Shown: piece by piece, positions 18,053 to 26,395 of the stretch
Layout: each line of letters starts with the position of its first letter
Numbering within the stretch: the stretch's first letter is position 1
DNA from: Streptomyces sp. NBC_01262
GTDB lineage: Bacteria > Actinomycetota > Actinomycetes > Streptomycetales > Streptomycetaceae
NCBI RefSeq assembly: GCF_036226365.1
Contig: NZ_CP108462.1
Location: 1,798,001-1,862,000 of the forward strand
Direction: 5' to 3'
DNA length: 64,000 bases
Translations under genes and position numbers: made by a program
Notes under the pieces: generated by a model
Database searches by the model: none
The model's input: the letters and a program-made list of their open reading frames with translations, nothing else
Told to the model about the DNA's origin: nothing

Positions 18053-18236
18053 CGCCGCACCCCTCCCTGTTCATTGAGTCGCTCGTTGATGCGGGCGATC
18101 TCGGCGACCCAACGCTGCCGTTCCCGATGATCGAGCTGCATGATGTCGTGATAAGGCCAGTGGAAGTGATAGGCCACGTACGCTACTTCCTCGTGCAGCC
18201 GGTCCGGGGAGTAGCGCGATATTCCCCCAGGCCGGG
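18049..18236 (-). CDS. DUF6760-like small protein, start not canonical
   Basis: The translation ending at the TGA that overlaps the next ATG reads GGISRYSPDRLHEEVAYVAY, then HFHWPYHDIMQLDHRERQRW and a helix ending NEQGGVRR. This matches the short DUF6760-type protein found between tail assembly and tube genes of actinomycete eCIS. No ATG, GTG or TTG occurs in frame for a long way upstream. The Gly-Gly-Ile start falls in a C- and G-rich homopolymer stretch (18225-18240), so a rare start codon, a frameshift or a sequence error are all possible. Confidence 0.6.
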
Positions 18237-18605
18237 GGGCTCCACTTCGAATGACCCGCTGCAGTGCGGGCAGTCCACCTGGAGCCGGGAATGCCCGTTG
18301 ACGTTGATCCGCTGGTAGAAGTCCTGGAGATAGGCGAGATCGCCCGAGTACAGGTTCTCGACGGTATGGGTGTTGATGTATTCCAGGCCGCCCAGCCGGG
18401 TGATCACCCGGGTCAGCAGGATGATGACCAGATATCCCGGGTTAGATCGCACCCGCGGGTCCTTGATCGGCTCGATCTCGTCCAGCGCGGTGGCCATCCG
18501 CATGGTGCCCTCGCGGTGCACCGTGCCGTCCGGCGCGACCAGGCCGTGCGGCAGGGTGAACGGGAACTCGGTCCGGCGAGCCTCGGTGACGCCCGCTAGC
18601 TCCAC
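18183..18605 (-). CDS. tail assembly protein with CxxC zinc ribbon
   Basis: Start chosen at GTG 18605, which overlaps the end of the tube gene by ten bases and has GAGG seven bases upstream. The 140-residue product starts with a beta-rich segment (TEFPFTLPHGLVAPDGTVHR). A helical region with LVIILLTRVITRLGGLEYI follows, then a CPHCSGSFEVE half ribbon near the C-terminus with one more Cys in the last five residues. Proteins of this pattern follow the tube gene in most eCIS loci and are thought to help tail assembly. Confidence 0.8.
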   Translation of the reverse strand: MELAGVTEARRTEFPFTLPHGLVAPDGTVHREGTMRMATALDEIEPIKDPRVRSNPGYLVIILLTRVITRLGGLEYINTHTVENLYSGDLAYLQDFYQRINVNGHSRLQVDCPHCSGSFEVEPPGLGEYRATPRTGCTRK

Positions 18606-19033
18606 TGGTCGACCTCGATCCGCTCGCAGGCGAGCGTGAGCTGCTCGACGGCGATCTCGTCGCTGGTCGCGTTCAGGGTGGGGCCGGACCACGACTTCGG
18701 CCAGCACTCGAACAGGTTCCAGGTCACCCGGGGACTGCCCTGCTGGTCGAGGAGCGTGATCGACACGTTGTGCCGCTCCACGGTGCCCTTCATCACCTTC
18801 TGCCGCCACTCCCACAGCTTGCTGTCGTTCGTGAGACCGCGGCTGAGCGTGATGTCGCCGTAGGTGTTCAGACCGGGAATCTTCCGCGGGGCCAGATTCG
18901 CGTCGGTGCCCTCACGGTATTCGGCGGCGTTCTGGCTGCTCTCCAGCCCGGAACACTCCCGGAAACCGGCTCGGGTGATGCCGTCGAGCTCCACCGAGAA
19001 GTTATAGCCGAAATAGGGATCGATTCTGTCCAC
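18596..19033 (-). CDS. main inner tube protein (gp19-like, Pvc1-like)
   Basis: 145 residues from GTG 19033, behind GGAGG at good distance. YFGYNFSVELDGITRAGFRE is the standard opening of gp19-like tube subunits. The middle motif GDITLSRGLTNDSKLWEW and the end SGPTLNATSDEIAVEQLTLA complete the fold. It follows two sheath genes and should form the hexameric inner tube that is fired through the target envelope. Confidence 0.93.
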   Translation of the reverse strand: MDRIDPYFGYNFSVELDGITRAGFRECSGLESSQNAAEYREGTDANLAPRKIPGLNTYGDITLSRGLTNDSKLWEWRQKVMKGTVERHNVSITLLDQQGSPRVTWNLFECWPKSWSGPTLNATSDEIAVEQLTLACERIEVDQWS

Positions 19034-19061
19034 AACCGCACCTCCTTCTTGTCGAAATCAT

Positions 19062-20225
19062 TCACGCCGCGTCGACCGTCACACCGCTCGCGCCATGGAT
19101 GACGCGGACAGTGATGAATTCGGCGGGTGCGGTCGGTGCCACGCCGATCTGTGTCACTACCACCCCGGCTTCGACGACCGCCGGGGGGTTGGTCTCGTGG
19201 TCGCACTTGACGAAGAACGCCTCGGCCGCTGTGCGGCCCTTCAACGCGCCACGCTGGAACAGCCCGTCGAGGTACGCGGTGAGCTCCCGCATGATCCGCA
19301 CCCAGAGCCGCACGTCGTTGGGCTCGTGGACCAGTCCCGTCATGAAACGCTCGATCCACCGGCCGATGGTGCCGACCAGGCGCCGCGCGGTCACATCGCG
19401 CCAGGCCGGGTCCGTGGCGAGGGTCCGTGCGCCCCAGGGGCGGACGCCGCGGCCGGGAAACGCCCGCAGGCAGTTCACCCCTTGCCCGTACAGCGTCCCC
19501 ACGTCGGCCGCGGCCAGGTTCACCTGCAGATCGACGACGCCCTCGACCACCGTGTTGGCGGGCGCCTTCTGCACTCCGGCCCGCTGGTCGCAGGCCGAGT
19601 ACACCCCCGCCATGTGCCCAGAGGGCGGCAGGTAGCGCAACTGACCGTCCCCACCGGGTGCCCACAGCCATGGGTAGTACAGCGCCCCGAAGGCACCGTC
19701 GGCCCCGCTCAGTGCCGCGCACTGAGCCGTGACCACTGCCGGGTCCGTCGTGGGTACGCCGTCGAGCAGGGCGACCCGGTCGCCTCGCTCCCGGCAGTGC
19801 CGCAGCAGCAGTCGCTGCAGGGCGACGACCTGGTCGAGGGAGCCGCCGACCGGCCACGGCGCCGCTGCGACGAGGTCGGGGGCGCAGACGAGGTCGACAT
19901 CGTTCTCCAGGCCGTCCAGCGTCTCCAGCGCGGCCGTCAGCGCCGCCGCGGGCGGCTTCGACTCGTCGAGCCGTACGACCTGGCACAGCAGCCCGCCGTT
20001 GTCGAAGAAGCCCCGGACCGCATCGGCCAGGAAGCCGCCAGGCCCCCCGCCGTAGGCCGCCTCGAACTGCGGCCACAGCGTCAGCCGTTGCGGCGCGTAC
20101 GGTCCGCCGGCCGCCCGGCCGAGGAAGGCGGGCACGCCGGTGAGGAAACTCGGGGCCTGCGGCGGGAACACGTCCTGCCGGAGCACGCCCGGTGTCAGTT
20201 GCTGGGTCACGGTCTCGTCCGTCAA
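19062..20225 (-). CDS. second contractile sheath protein
   Basis: 387 residues if the TTG at 20225 is used; GTG 20210 is an alternative and neither has a strong ribosome site. The C-terminal half carries the sheath signatures GAVYS-type loop GVYSACDQRAGVQKAPANTV, FPGRGVRPWGARTLA and RTAAEAFFVKCDHETNPPAV. The N-terminal half (VPAFLGRAAGGPYAP) is shorter than in the main sheath. It lies 4 bases after the main sheath stop. eCIS loci often have two or three sheath paralogs, the extra ones located near baseplate or cap. Confidence 0.9.
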   Translation of the reverse strand: MTDETVTQQLTPGVLRQDVFPPQAPSFLTGVPAFLGRAAGGPYAPQRLTLWPQFEAAYGGGPGGFLADAVRGFFDNGGLLCQVVRLDESKPPAAALTAALETLDGLENDVDLVCAPDLVAAAPWPVGGSLDQVVALQRLLLRHCRERGDRVALLDGVPTTDPAVVTAQCAALSGADGAFGALYYPWLWAPGGDGQLRYLPPSGHMAGVYSACDQRAGVQKAPANTVVEGVVDLQVNLAAADVGTLYGQGVNCLRAFPGRGVRPWGARTLATDPAWRDVTARRLVGTIGRWIERFMTGLVHEPNDVRLWVRIMRELTAYLDGLFQRGALKGRTAAEAFFVKCDHETNPPAVVEAGVVVTQIGVAPTAPAEFITVRVIHGASGVTVDAA

Positions 20226-20229
20226 GGCG

Positions 20230-21435
20230 CTACTGGACCCCGCCGGCCCACTGGCTGATCCGGAACACGACGAACTCGGCAGGGCGGACCAGCGCCACCC
20301 CGATCTCGACCACCAACTGGCCGGCGTCCCGGACCGCCGCGGGGTTCACGGTCTCGTCGCAGCGCACGTAGAACGCCTCTTCGGGAGTGTTGCCCAGGAG
20401 CGCGCCGGACGCCCACACGGTGTTCAGGAAGGCGCCGACGTTGCGGCGGATCTTCGACCACAACTCCGGCGCGTTCGGCTCGAAGACCGCCCACTGGGTG
20501 CCCTCGTCGATCGACTCGCGCAGGAAGTTGAACAGCCTCCGGGAGCTGATGTAGCGCCATTCGGCCTGCGCCGCGCCCGCCATCGTGCGGGCCCCCCAGA
20601 CCGTGTTGTTGCTGTCGAACCTGCGGATCACGTTGATGCCCTCGGGGTTCAGCCCGGCCTGGCCCTGCTTGCTGACCAGCGTCTGAAGGCCCAGTGCGCC
20701 GCGGATCACCTCGTTGGCCGGTGCCTTGTGCACGCCCCGCTCGGTGTCGACCCGGGCGTAGACCCCCGCGAGGTGACCGCTCGGCGGCTGGTACACCGGG
20801 TTGCCTTCGGCGTCCTCGATACCGACGTCGATCCACGGGTAGTAGATCGCCCCGTAACTGCTGTCCCGGGTGCCGCCCTGGATCGCCACCTTGGTCAGCA
20901 CGGTGGTCTGCCGGCCGTCGAGGATCGCGAAACGGTCCTGGAGGTACTGGTTCTCGCAGTGGTCGAGGATCGCGCTCTGCACCGCGTCGCTCACCGCGCC
21001 GGGTATCGCGACCAGGGCGATCTCGTCGATGGCGGTGAAGGTGTCCAGCGCGCCGATCAGGCTCGTGTCCAGCTGGTCCGCGTCGGCGTTGGGCGCGACC
21101 CGGGTGATCCAGCAGCGGCCGCCGCCGTTGTTGAAGAAGCCGTAGACCGCGTGGGCCAGCGTGGTGTTCCCCGGCTGGATGTCGCCGAACAGGTTCTTGA
21201 AGCTCTCCCAACCGTCCACGAGCTGGGCCTGCCCGGCGGGGGCCACCGTGGCGAAGTCGGCGGGCTCGGCTGTGCCGTCGGTCTTCAGGCCGGTCCGGCC
21301 GGGGAGCAGCGGCATCGTGACCGAGTCGTCCACGACGCCCACGAAGCCCGCGGTGCTGGTTCCCACCCCGGCGATCGGCTTGATCGCCGAGGGGACCTCT
21401 TCGACGTAGACACCCGGCGCTAGATACTGCGGCAT
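20230..21435 (-). CDS. main contractile sheath protein (Pvc2-like)
   Basis: 401 residues from ATG 21435 with GGGGGAG upstream. It starts with the typical APGVYVEEVPSAIKPIAGV strand used to interlock sheath rings. It contains PSGHLAGVYARVDTERGVHK, NVIRRFDSNNTVWGARTM and EEAFYVRCDETVNPAAV, all standard for tail sheath proteins. This is the contractile outer layer and the best marker for a complete eCIS locus. Confidence 0.95.
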   Translation of the reverse strand: MPQYLAPGVYVEEVPSAIKPIAGVGTSTAGFVGVVDDSVTMPLLPGRTGLKTDGTAEPADFATVAPAGQAQLVDGWESFKNLFGDIQPGNTTLAHAVYGFFNNGGGRCWITRVAPNADADQLDTSLIGALDTFTAIDEIALVAIPGAVSDAVQSAILDHCENQYLQDRFAILDGRQTTVLTKVAIQGGTRDSSYGAIYYPWIDVGIEDAEGNPVYQPPSGHLAGVYARVDTERGVHKAPANEVIRGALGLQTLVSKQGQAGLNPEGINVIRRFDSNNTVWGARTMAGAAQAEWRYISSRRLFNFLRESIDEGTQWAVFEPNAPELWSKIRRNVGAFLNTVWASGALLGNTPEEAFYVRCDETVNPAAVRDAGQLVVEIGVALVRPAEFVVFRISQWAGGVQ

Positions 21436-21454
21436 GTGTGGGTACTCCCCCTCG

Positions 21455-22048
21455 TCATGACTCGTGGCCCACGCCCTGGCCGACCTTGATGACCGTCTCG
21501 GTCACCTCGGGCCCGACCTCGGTGGATTCGAAGACGTCGACGCTGAGCGTGACGCTGTAGTGCAGGATGGCCTTGGGCCGCCCGCCCATGGCCTGCCAGA
21601 ACTCGCCGATGCCCTGCAACTGGCTCTCGGCGGTGACCCGCGCCGGCAACAGCGGCTTCAGCCCGGCCAGGTCGCCGCGCAGGTACTGCTCGGGGATCTG
21701 CCGGTGGCGCAGGAGCACCTTCATCACCTCGCCGAGCAGGCGGTGCTCGTCCTGCGCCGGGTTGGGCGCGCTCTCGTTCGGCCAGGCGGTGACCAGATAC
21801 GAGCAGACGACCCGGGCCGGCACCCGCTTGCGGGTGACCATCCCGGAGTCCTGCCGCGTGTTCTCCCACTGGTTGGTGCGCAGTTCGTGGTTCTCCCGCA
21901 CGTCGTAGAGGAAGAAGGCGAGGGCGGGCAGGGTGACCCCGGAGGGCGGGAACTGGTCGTCCGGGGTGGCGAAGCTGACGGTGATGCCGGACAGCGGCAT
22001 CTCGGCCTCAACGAGGGCGGTCAGGGTGTCGTCCAGGTCCTGGAACAT
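21455..22048 (-). CDS. DUF4255 tail cap/terminator protein (Pvc16-like)
   Basis: Start at ATG 22048 behind AAAGGAGA; an in-frame start eight codons earlier lacks a site. The 197-residue product has the DUF4255 pattern FQDLDDTLTALVEAEMPL at the N-terminus, PALAFFLYDVRENHELR in the middle and a C-terminal beta domain. DUF4255 proteins cap the distal end of the tube-sheath assembly. Here it is the first gene of the structural run that ends at 5762. Confidence 0.92.
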   Translation of the reverse strand: MFQDLDDTLTALVEAEMPLSGITVSFATPDDQFPPSGVTLPALAFFLYDVRENHELRTNQWENTRQDSGMVTRKRVPARVVCSYLVTAWPNESAPNPAQDEHRLLGEVMKVLLRHRQIPEQYLRGDLAGLKPLLPARVTAESQLQGIGEFWQAMGGRPKAILHYSVTLSVDVFESTEVGPEVTETVIKVGQGVGHES

Positions 22049-22491
22049 GGCGCTTCTCCTTTCCCTCGGCACCGGTCGACGCTGAGCAGAGTTGTACGCG
22101 GCCGGCGTCCCCCGAGCGTCTGCCGCGGCGTCTGTTCCGGCGACTCGATGCGCCGGGTGACACGACGGACGCGGCGGTAGTCGCTCGGGGGACGCCCGCT
22201 CGACGAGCGTCCGCGTCGACCTGGAGGCGAGATCCGGGATTCGGGACGACTTGGGGGCAGGCGGATGCCGACTTCACCGGCGGTCACCGCCGGCTCCTCG
22301 TTCTGCCGCCGGAGCAACTCGACCGACGCGAGGAGGTCCTCACACCGCGCAGACTCCAGCCCCGGCGACACGACCGCGGACCGGATCCGGTCGCACCCAC
22401 CCGGCACCGGTCACACCGTCGGAAGCAGCAGACGCGATCGGCCTGCTGATGCTTCCTCGCGGTTGCGTATCAGCCCTCCATCGCTTCGGCC
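22049..22491. other. 443-bp gap, probable promoter region of the structural genes
   Basis: No convincing gene is visible. Open frames here have no motif and poor starts. The region lies between the ADP-ribosyltransferase fragment and the first structural gene, so the promoter of the cap-to-fibre operon is expected here. I see no clear hexamers and no terminator hairpin. Confidence 0.5.
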
Positions 22492-22989
22492 TCACACCTC
22501 CTCCACGAAGACCGTCCTGTCCTTGTCCACCTTCATGTCCGCGGCCTCCTTGGCAGCCTCTTCCTCTTTGAGAGGGGCCAGTCTCGCGCCCGGTGGCAGA
22601 AGGATCTCTGTTTCGTGGATCGCGGCGGAGAACGGAGCGATGTCCCGGGCGTACTTGCCGACCAACTTGGCGACGATCAGCAGGCCCCTGCCTTTGCCGC
22701 CCTGGAAGTGGTGGGTGGTCGCCTCGTCGCGGCTGAAGCTCATGAATTGCCGAAGCCGCTTGCCCTTCGCCCACACCCGCTTCGCCAGCCGCGGTCCCAT
22801 GAACGCGCTCGTCTTCTCTCCCCTGAACGCCGTGACGGGCTTCGACTCCGTGCCGGCCTTCGGCAACTGTTGCAGGGCTTCGTAGGCCATGTCCGCCTGC
22901 CAGGCGATCTCCTCGTACAGACGATGCTTCAATGACGGAAGCTCTCTCCGATACTTCGGCCAATCCTTCTCCTTGAAGCTCCCCGACAC
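22492..22989 (-). pseudogene. 3' fragment of an eCIS effector: ADP-ribosyltransferase domain
   Basis: 165 codons remain, beginning inside a 10-bp target duplication. The fold shows the R-S-E signature of ADP-ribosyltransferase toxins: Arg56 in AFRGEK, Ser84/Ser86 in FMSFSRDEA, and Glu126/Glu128 in SAAIHETEILLPPGARL. All three motifs look intact, so the domain itself could be active if expressed. The GTG that opens the fragment is an ordinary Val codon of the ancestral gene and has no ribosome site. In the pre-insertion gene this sequence continued directly from codon 532 of the frame at 28796-30391. Confidence 0.85.
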
Positions 22990-22990
22990 C
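22981..22990. repeat. 10-bp target-site duplication, left copy
   Basis: CCCCGACACC (minus strand GGTGTCGGGG) directly abuts the CAGGG end of the composite element. The identical 10-mer abuts the other end at 28796-28805 in the same orientation. On the minus strand both copies read Val-Ser-Gly in the same frame of the host gene. Confidence 0.85.
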
Positions 22991-23026
22991 CAGGGCCCCG
23001 GCGAGTGCCTGACTCGTCCGGTTTGA

Positions 23027-23206
23027 TCATGTGATGCCGTAGAGGGTGAGGACGCGGGGGCGGTCGGTGTGGGCTCGGCGTCCGGCGGCGGTGTTGACGT
23101 ATCCGGCGAGCTTGAGTGCGCTGCGGATCAGGTCGCGGAGGGCAGCGAGTACGGCGGGCGCGTTGTGGGTCCTGACCTGGGACTTGTCTTCGTTGAAGGT
23201 GACATC
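23027..23206 (-). pseudogene. ISAs1-family transposase C-terminal relic (unit 1)
   Basis: The translation CRDVTFNEDKSQVRTHNAPA to LTLYGIT matches the conserved C-terminus of ISAs1-family DDE transposases (RDVTF-x-ED-x-S-x-VRT-x-NAP ... LGIT). Nothing of the catalytic N-terminal part remains. The terminal repeats and the 10-bp duplication are of the kind made by ISAs1-type elements, so this relic probably explains the outer ends of the unit. Confidence 0.7.
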
Positions 23207-23368
23207 TCGGCACCAGAACCAGACAACGGACTTGAACCCGCGCGACAGCCTCACCGAGGGCCTCCAGGCAGGGCGCGTGAGGCGTGAGAACAGCGACAGG
23301 AGATGATGGAGGAACGAACACGGCACCTTCATGGATCTTGCAGCGTAGAGAACTTCCCAATGACGTTG

Positions 23369-24559
23369 TCAAGCCGTTGCCGTGACTGGTGGTGTGGCTT
23401 GGTAGCACGCTCCGTCGCGGATCATGGCCCACAGGACGTTGGCCCGGCGGCGGGCGAGTGCCAGCAGCGCCTGCTTGTGCCCCTTGCCCTCGGCCCGCTT
23501 GCGCTCATAGAACTGTTTCGAGGCGGGACAGTTCCGCAGGCTGGCGAAGGCCGAGAGGTAGAAGGCTCGGAGCAGGCCGCGGTGGTAGCGGCGTGGACGG
23601 TGGAGGTTGCCGCTGACGCGTCCGGAGTCGCGGGGGACGGGTGCGAGGCCGGCGTAGCCGGCCAGGCGGTCGGCGGTGCCGAAGGTGTCCATGTCGCCGC
23701 CGGTCGCAGCGAGGAACTCCGCGCTCAGCATGGTGCCCATGCCAGGCAGGCTCTGGATCACCTCGGCGTGCGGGTGCTCGCGAAACCGGGCCTCGATAAG
23801 GGCTTCGAGCTCGGTGATCTCCTCATCGAGGGCCATCACCCCCTTCGCCAGGCGGGCCACCATGGTGGCCGCGAGTTTCTCGCCGGGCAGTGCGGTGAAC
23901 TGGGCCTCGGCGGCCTCCACGACGGTCCGGGCCAGGGCCGCGCTGTTGCGGACCTTGCGGTTCTTCAGCCACGTCGCGATCCGGGAGGCACCGGCGCGAC
24001 GGATCGCGGCCGGGGCCTGGTAGCCGGTCAACAACAGAACCGGCCCCTTCTTCGTCAGGTCCAACGAGCGTTCCAACGCAGGGAAGATTTCCAGGAGTTG
24101 GGCGCGCAGTCGGTTGATCTGCCGGGTCCGGTCGCAGACCAGATCGGTGCGGCGGGTAACCAGAGTGCGCAGGTCGACCGATATCTCGTCGCCGGGCCGC
24201 AGAACACCGAGGTCGGTCCGCATGCGGGCCTGGTCGGCGATGACGAAGGCGTCCTTCGCGTCGGTCTTGGCCTGGCCGCGATAGCCGGCCGAGGCGCGGT
24301 GGATGGCCAGGCCGGTGATGTAGGTGATGTGCTGGTCGTGGCTGACCAGCAGACCGAGCAGGAGCGCGGCCCCGCCGTGGTTGATGTCCACCGCCCACAG
24401 CACATCCCGCGACAGCTCCAGTACGTCAGCGATGAGCTGGAGCAGTTCAGCCTCGTCGTTCAGGATGCGACGCGACAGCAGTCTCTTGCCCTGGGCGTCG
24501 ATCACCACGCAGTGGTGATGTCCCTTGCCGATGTCCACTCCGGCCCAGATCTTGGGCAC
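23369..24559 (-). CDS. IS110-family transposase (unit 1)
   Basis: Start taken at GTG 24559 with GGAGG upstream, giving 396 residues. The N-terminal RuvC-like DEDD domain starts IWAGVDIGKGHHHCVVID and contains KTDAKDAFVIADQAR. The C-terminal Tnp_20 domain has VIQSLPGMGTMLSAEFLA, DRLAGYAGLAPVPRDSG and the serine region around YLSAFASLRNCPASK. Both domains look intact. The protein is identical to the one in unit 2. IS110 enzymes act with a noncoding RNA made from the element end. Confidence 0.93.
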   Translation of the reverse strand: MPKIWAGVDIGKGHHHCVVIDAQGKRLLSRRILNDEAELLQLIADVLELSRDVLWAVDINHGGAALLLGLLVSHDQHITYITGLAIHRASAGYRGQAKTDAKDAFVIADQARMRTDLGVLRPGDEISVDLRTLVTRRTDLVCDRTRQINRLRAQLLEIFPALERSLDLTKKGPVLLLTGYQAPAAIRRAGASRIATWLKNRKVRNSAALARTVVEAAEAQFTALPGEKLAATMVARLAKGVMALDEEITELEALIEARFREHPHAEVIQSLPGMGTMLSAEFLAATGGDMDTFGTADRLAGYAGLAPVPRDSGRVSGNLHRPRRYHRGLLRAFYLSAFASLRNCPASKQFYERKRAEGKGHKQALLALARRRANVLWAMIRDGACYQATPPVTATA

Positions 24560-24816
24560 AGCCACCTCCGTCAGCTCGTCGTACACCAACCCAGCAGACG
24601 ACCTCGCCGACGTTGTCCTACAAAGCGATCGCGTCGCGTCTCCCAATGAGCGGTCGAGTCGTCGCGGGGTTCCGGGCGGCCAAGTTCTCTGAGCCATCCA
24701 GCGGCGACTCCATGACAGCCATACCCGGAACCCCTGGGCCCCGCCGATCTTACGAATGACCAGCTCAGACCCACATCAAGAAAGGTAGGACTCCATGATC
24801 CACAGGTGCCGTGTTC
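24560..24816 (-). other. 5' noncoding end of IS110 unit 1; candidate bridge-RNA region
   Basis: About 257 bases lie between the subterminal repeat GAACACGGCACCT and the transposase start, while the 3' side has only about 50. In the IS110 group the long 5' noncoding end encodes the bridge RNA that pairs with donor and target. The assignment rests on position and family knowledge; I did not fold the RNA. Confidence 0.4.
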
Positions 24817-24934
24817 ACCTGCTTCCGGGACCCTCCAGCACGATCAGCTCACCCAGACCGGGGGGATTCCGGCACTCGCCGGGGCCCTGGGGGTTGTTGT
24901 TCCAGTCGGTGATCCAGGACCGACGCTACGTTTG

Positions 24935-26395
24935 CTAATGTGCGTCCAGATTCCTCTTCATGGCTGCACTCGTCATCTCCGCTCCGCTACGTTTGCGGGG
25001 TCCGTCAAAGAACAGATTCCAGCGCTTTCTCACTAGGCCAGGACTGATCATGATTTCATCATCCATGACGTAGGGCAAGACTTCAGAGATGAAGCCCTTC
25101 AGTAGATTATTTTTTTCAATCATGTCGACGACGAGTGAGATATCTCTTTTACTGGATTCATCCATGCGGGACAACGCGCCCGCCAAGAGCATTTCCACTG
25201 GCGCTACACTTAAACCGTTGGGGAAATTGCTGACCCATTCGGTTCTACCGCCCCGATTCACCTGCCTCATAGGTTCGAATCTACTCCTTTCCATGGTCGC
25301 CATGTCGATGTCGATGCCTGTTGTGGCGTGTTGCACAATTTGGTGCTCTAGACCTTCGTCCGAATCTCCGTCCGAAACTGAACCGTCCTCAGTTACGAAT
25401 CTATTTCCGGCCATCAGACGATTGACCCCCTCCAGCAGATTTCTCCCATCGCTAAACAGTAGATCGATGTCCTCGGGAAGGCGTACAGGAACGTTGTTTT
25501 GGGGCAGCTGGGCGTTACGGTCTTGGGGAGCCCGGGCGTAGCCCGATTGGATGGCGATGGCATAACTGCCATCGAAGACCCAGGAAAGGAGAGGTCGGAC
25601 GTTGAGTGCGTCATACACTTCATTGGCAACCGTTTCGAAATCGCTCAGCGCAAGACGCTGAATGGGCGCGGCACTGGCGGTTGACGCGGGGAGCGGCGCG
25701 AGGTCTTTCCGAGCGGCCTCGCCCTCGCACGTCACGCGACGTGACGTGCGACCTCGGTCATCGGCTTCCCGCTCGAGCCGGGGATCATCGTTGAGCCGCG
25801 CGCCGCGCAACCGCCCGGTGGCGGGGACACGGCCCTCGGCTTGCTGATCGACGTGGACAAGTTCGTGGCGCAAGGCGTCCTGGCCCTGCCGGTTCCACGG
25901 TTGATAGCGGCCCGGCGCGAAGTGGATATGGTTGCCCTGCGTGAACGCCAGCGCGTTCATGGCGAGGGCGCGTTCGTCCTCGTGAACACGGACGCTCGAC
26001 AGGTCCCGGCCGAGCGTCTGCTCCATGGAGGATCGAATTCCCTCCGGCACGGGCCTGCCGCCGCTGGTCGTGCGGCCGCCGGTGTCGGGTCGCGCACGGG
26101 CACCCTCCAGTAGCCGACCGAGCGCGCGATTGCCGAGCGCGCGGGGGGGCACCGGGCCCGCCATCGCAAGCCGGGAGATGCGCTCGGCGTCCTGCTGGTG
26201 GGGGTCGTCGGCCGGGCCGACGTTCGACTTCGCCTGAATGACCGACTGCACCCACCGGTTGCCGTATCGGCGGTGCAGGGCCAGCAGGGCTCCTCGTGGA
26301 CCGGCCGACCGTCGGGCCGACGCGGACGGTGCTGACGCCACCGCCGTGGCCGAGGTCTGGGCAGCAGAGGCGCTCGCACGCCGGGTCTGCGACAT
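24935..26395 (-). CDS. cargo effector: DUF4157 (eCIS core) protein with nucleotidyltransferase-like C-terminus
   Basis: Start at ATG 26395 with AAAGGA upstream, 486 residues. The N-terminal 50 residues are Ala/Ser-rich and disordered, followed by RRYGNRWVQSVIQAK and the DUF4157 core with HELVHVDQQ near residue 176. This domain marks eCIS-associated cargo. The C-terminal third shows a Gly-Ser pair (FDGSYAIAI, about residue 274) and RLPEDIDLLF (Asp-Ile-Asp, about 308). This resembles the GS...DxD active site of minimal nucleotidyltransferases, with a longer spacer than usual. The last 600 bases are much richer in A and T than the surroundings. The gene lies alone between two insertion units. 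Confidence 0.8.
   Translation of the reverse strand: MSQTRRASASAAQTSATAVASAPSASARRSAGPRGALLALHRRYGNRWVQSVIQAKSNVGPADDPHQQDAERISRLAMAGPVPPRALGNRALGRLLEGARARPDTGGRTTSGGRPVPEGIRSSMEQTLGRDLSSVRVHEDERALAMNALAFTQGNHIHFAPGRYQPWNRQGQDALRHELVHVDQQAEGRVPATGRLRGARLNDDPRLEREADDRGRTSRRVTCEGEAARKDLAPLPASTASAAPIQRLALSDFETVANEVYDALNVRPLLSWVFDGSYAIAIQSGYARAPQDRNAQLPQNNVPVRLPEDIDLLFSDGRNLLEGVNRLMAGNRFVTEDGSVSDGDSDEGLEHQIVQHATTGIDIDMATMERSRFEPMRQVNRGGRTEWVSNFPNGLSVAPVEMLLAGALSRMDESSKRDISLVVDMIEKNNLLKGFISEVLPYVMDDEIMISPGLVRKRWNLFFDGPRKRSGAEMTSAAMKRNLDAH

Larger units (their letters stand above)
22991..24889 (-). mobile_element. insertion unit 1: IS110-family element nested in ISAs1-like remnant
   Basis: 1,899 bp from CAGGG to CCCTG, with a 19-bp perfect terminal inverted repeat. 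It contains an IS110-family transposase (minus strand), a relic of an ISAs1-like transposase C-terminus next to the outer end, and inner subterminal repeats GAACACGGCACCT that probably mark the IS110 ends. It is identical over 1,843 bp to unit 2 apart from a base at 23130 (A here, G-equivalent in unit 2). The last 43 bases before the inner end differ. Confidence 0.8.

Noticed and set aside
18183..18815. Longer version of the zinc-ribbon tail protein starting at 18815
   Set aside because: The extra N-terminal part is an antisense-type Arg-rich shadow of the tube gene in another frame. GTG 18605 has a ribosome site and usual family length.
23303..24649. 448-codon open frame antisense to each IS110 transposase
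   Set aside because: Present in both units only because they are identical; translation without motifs.
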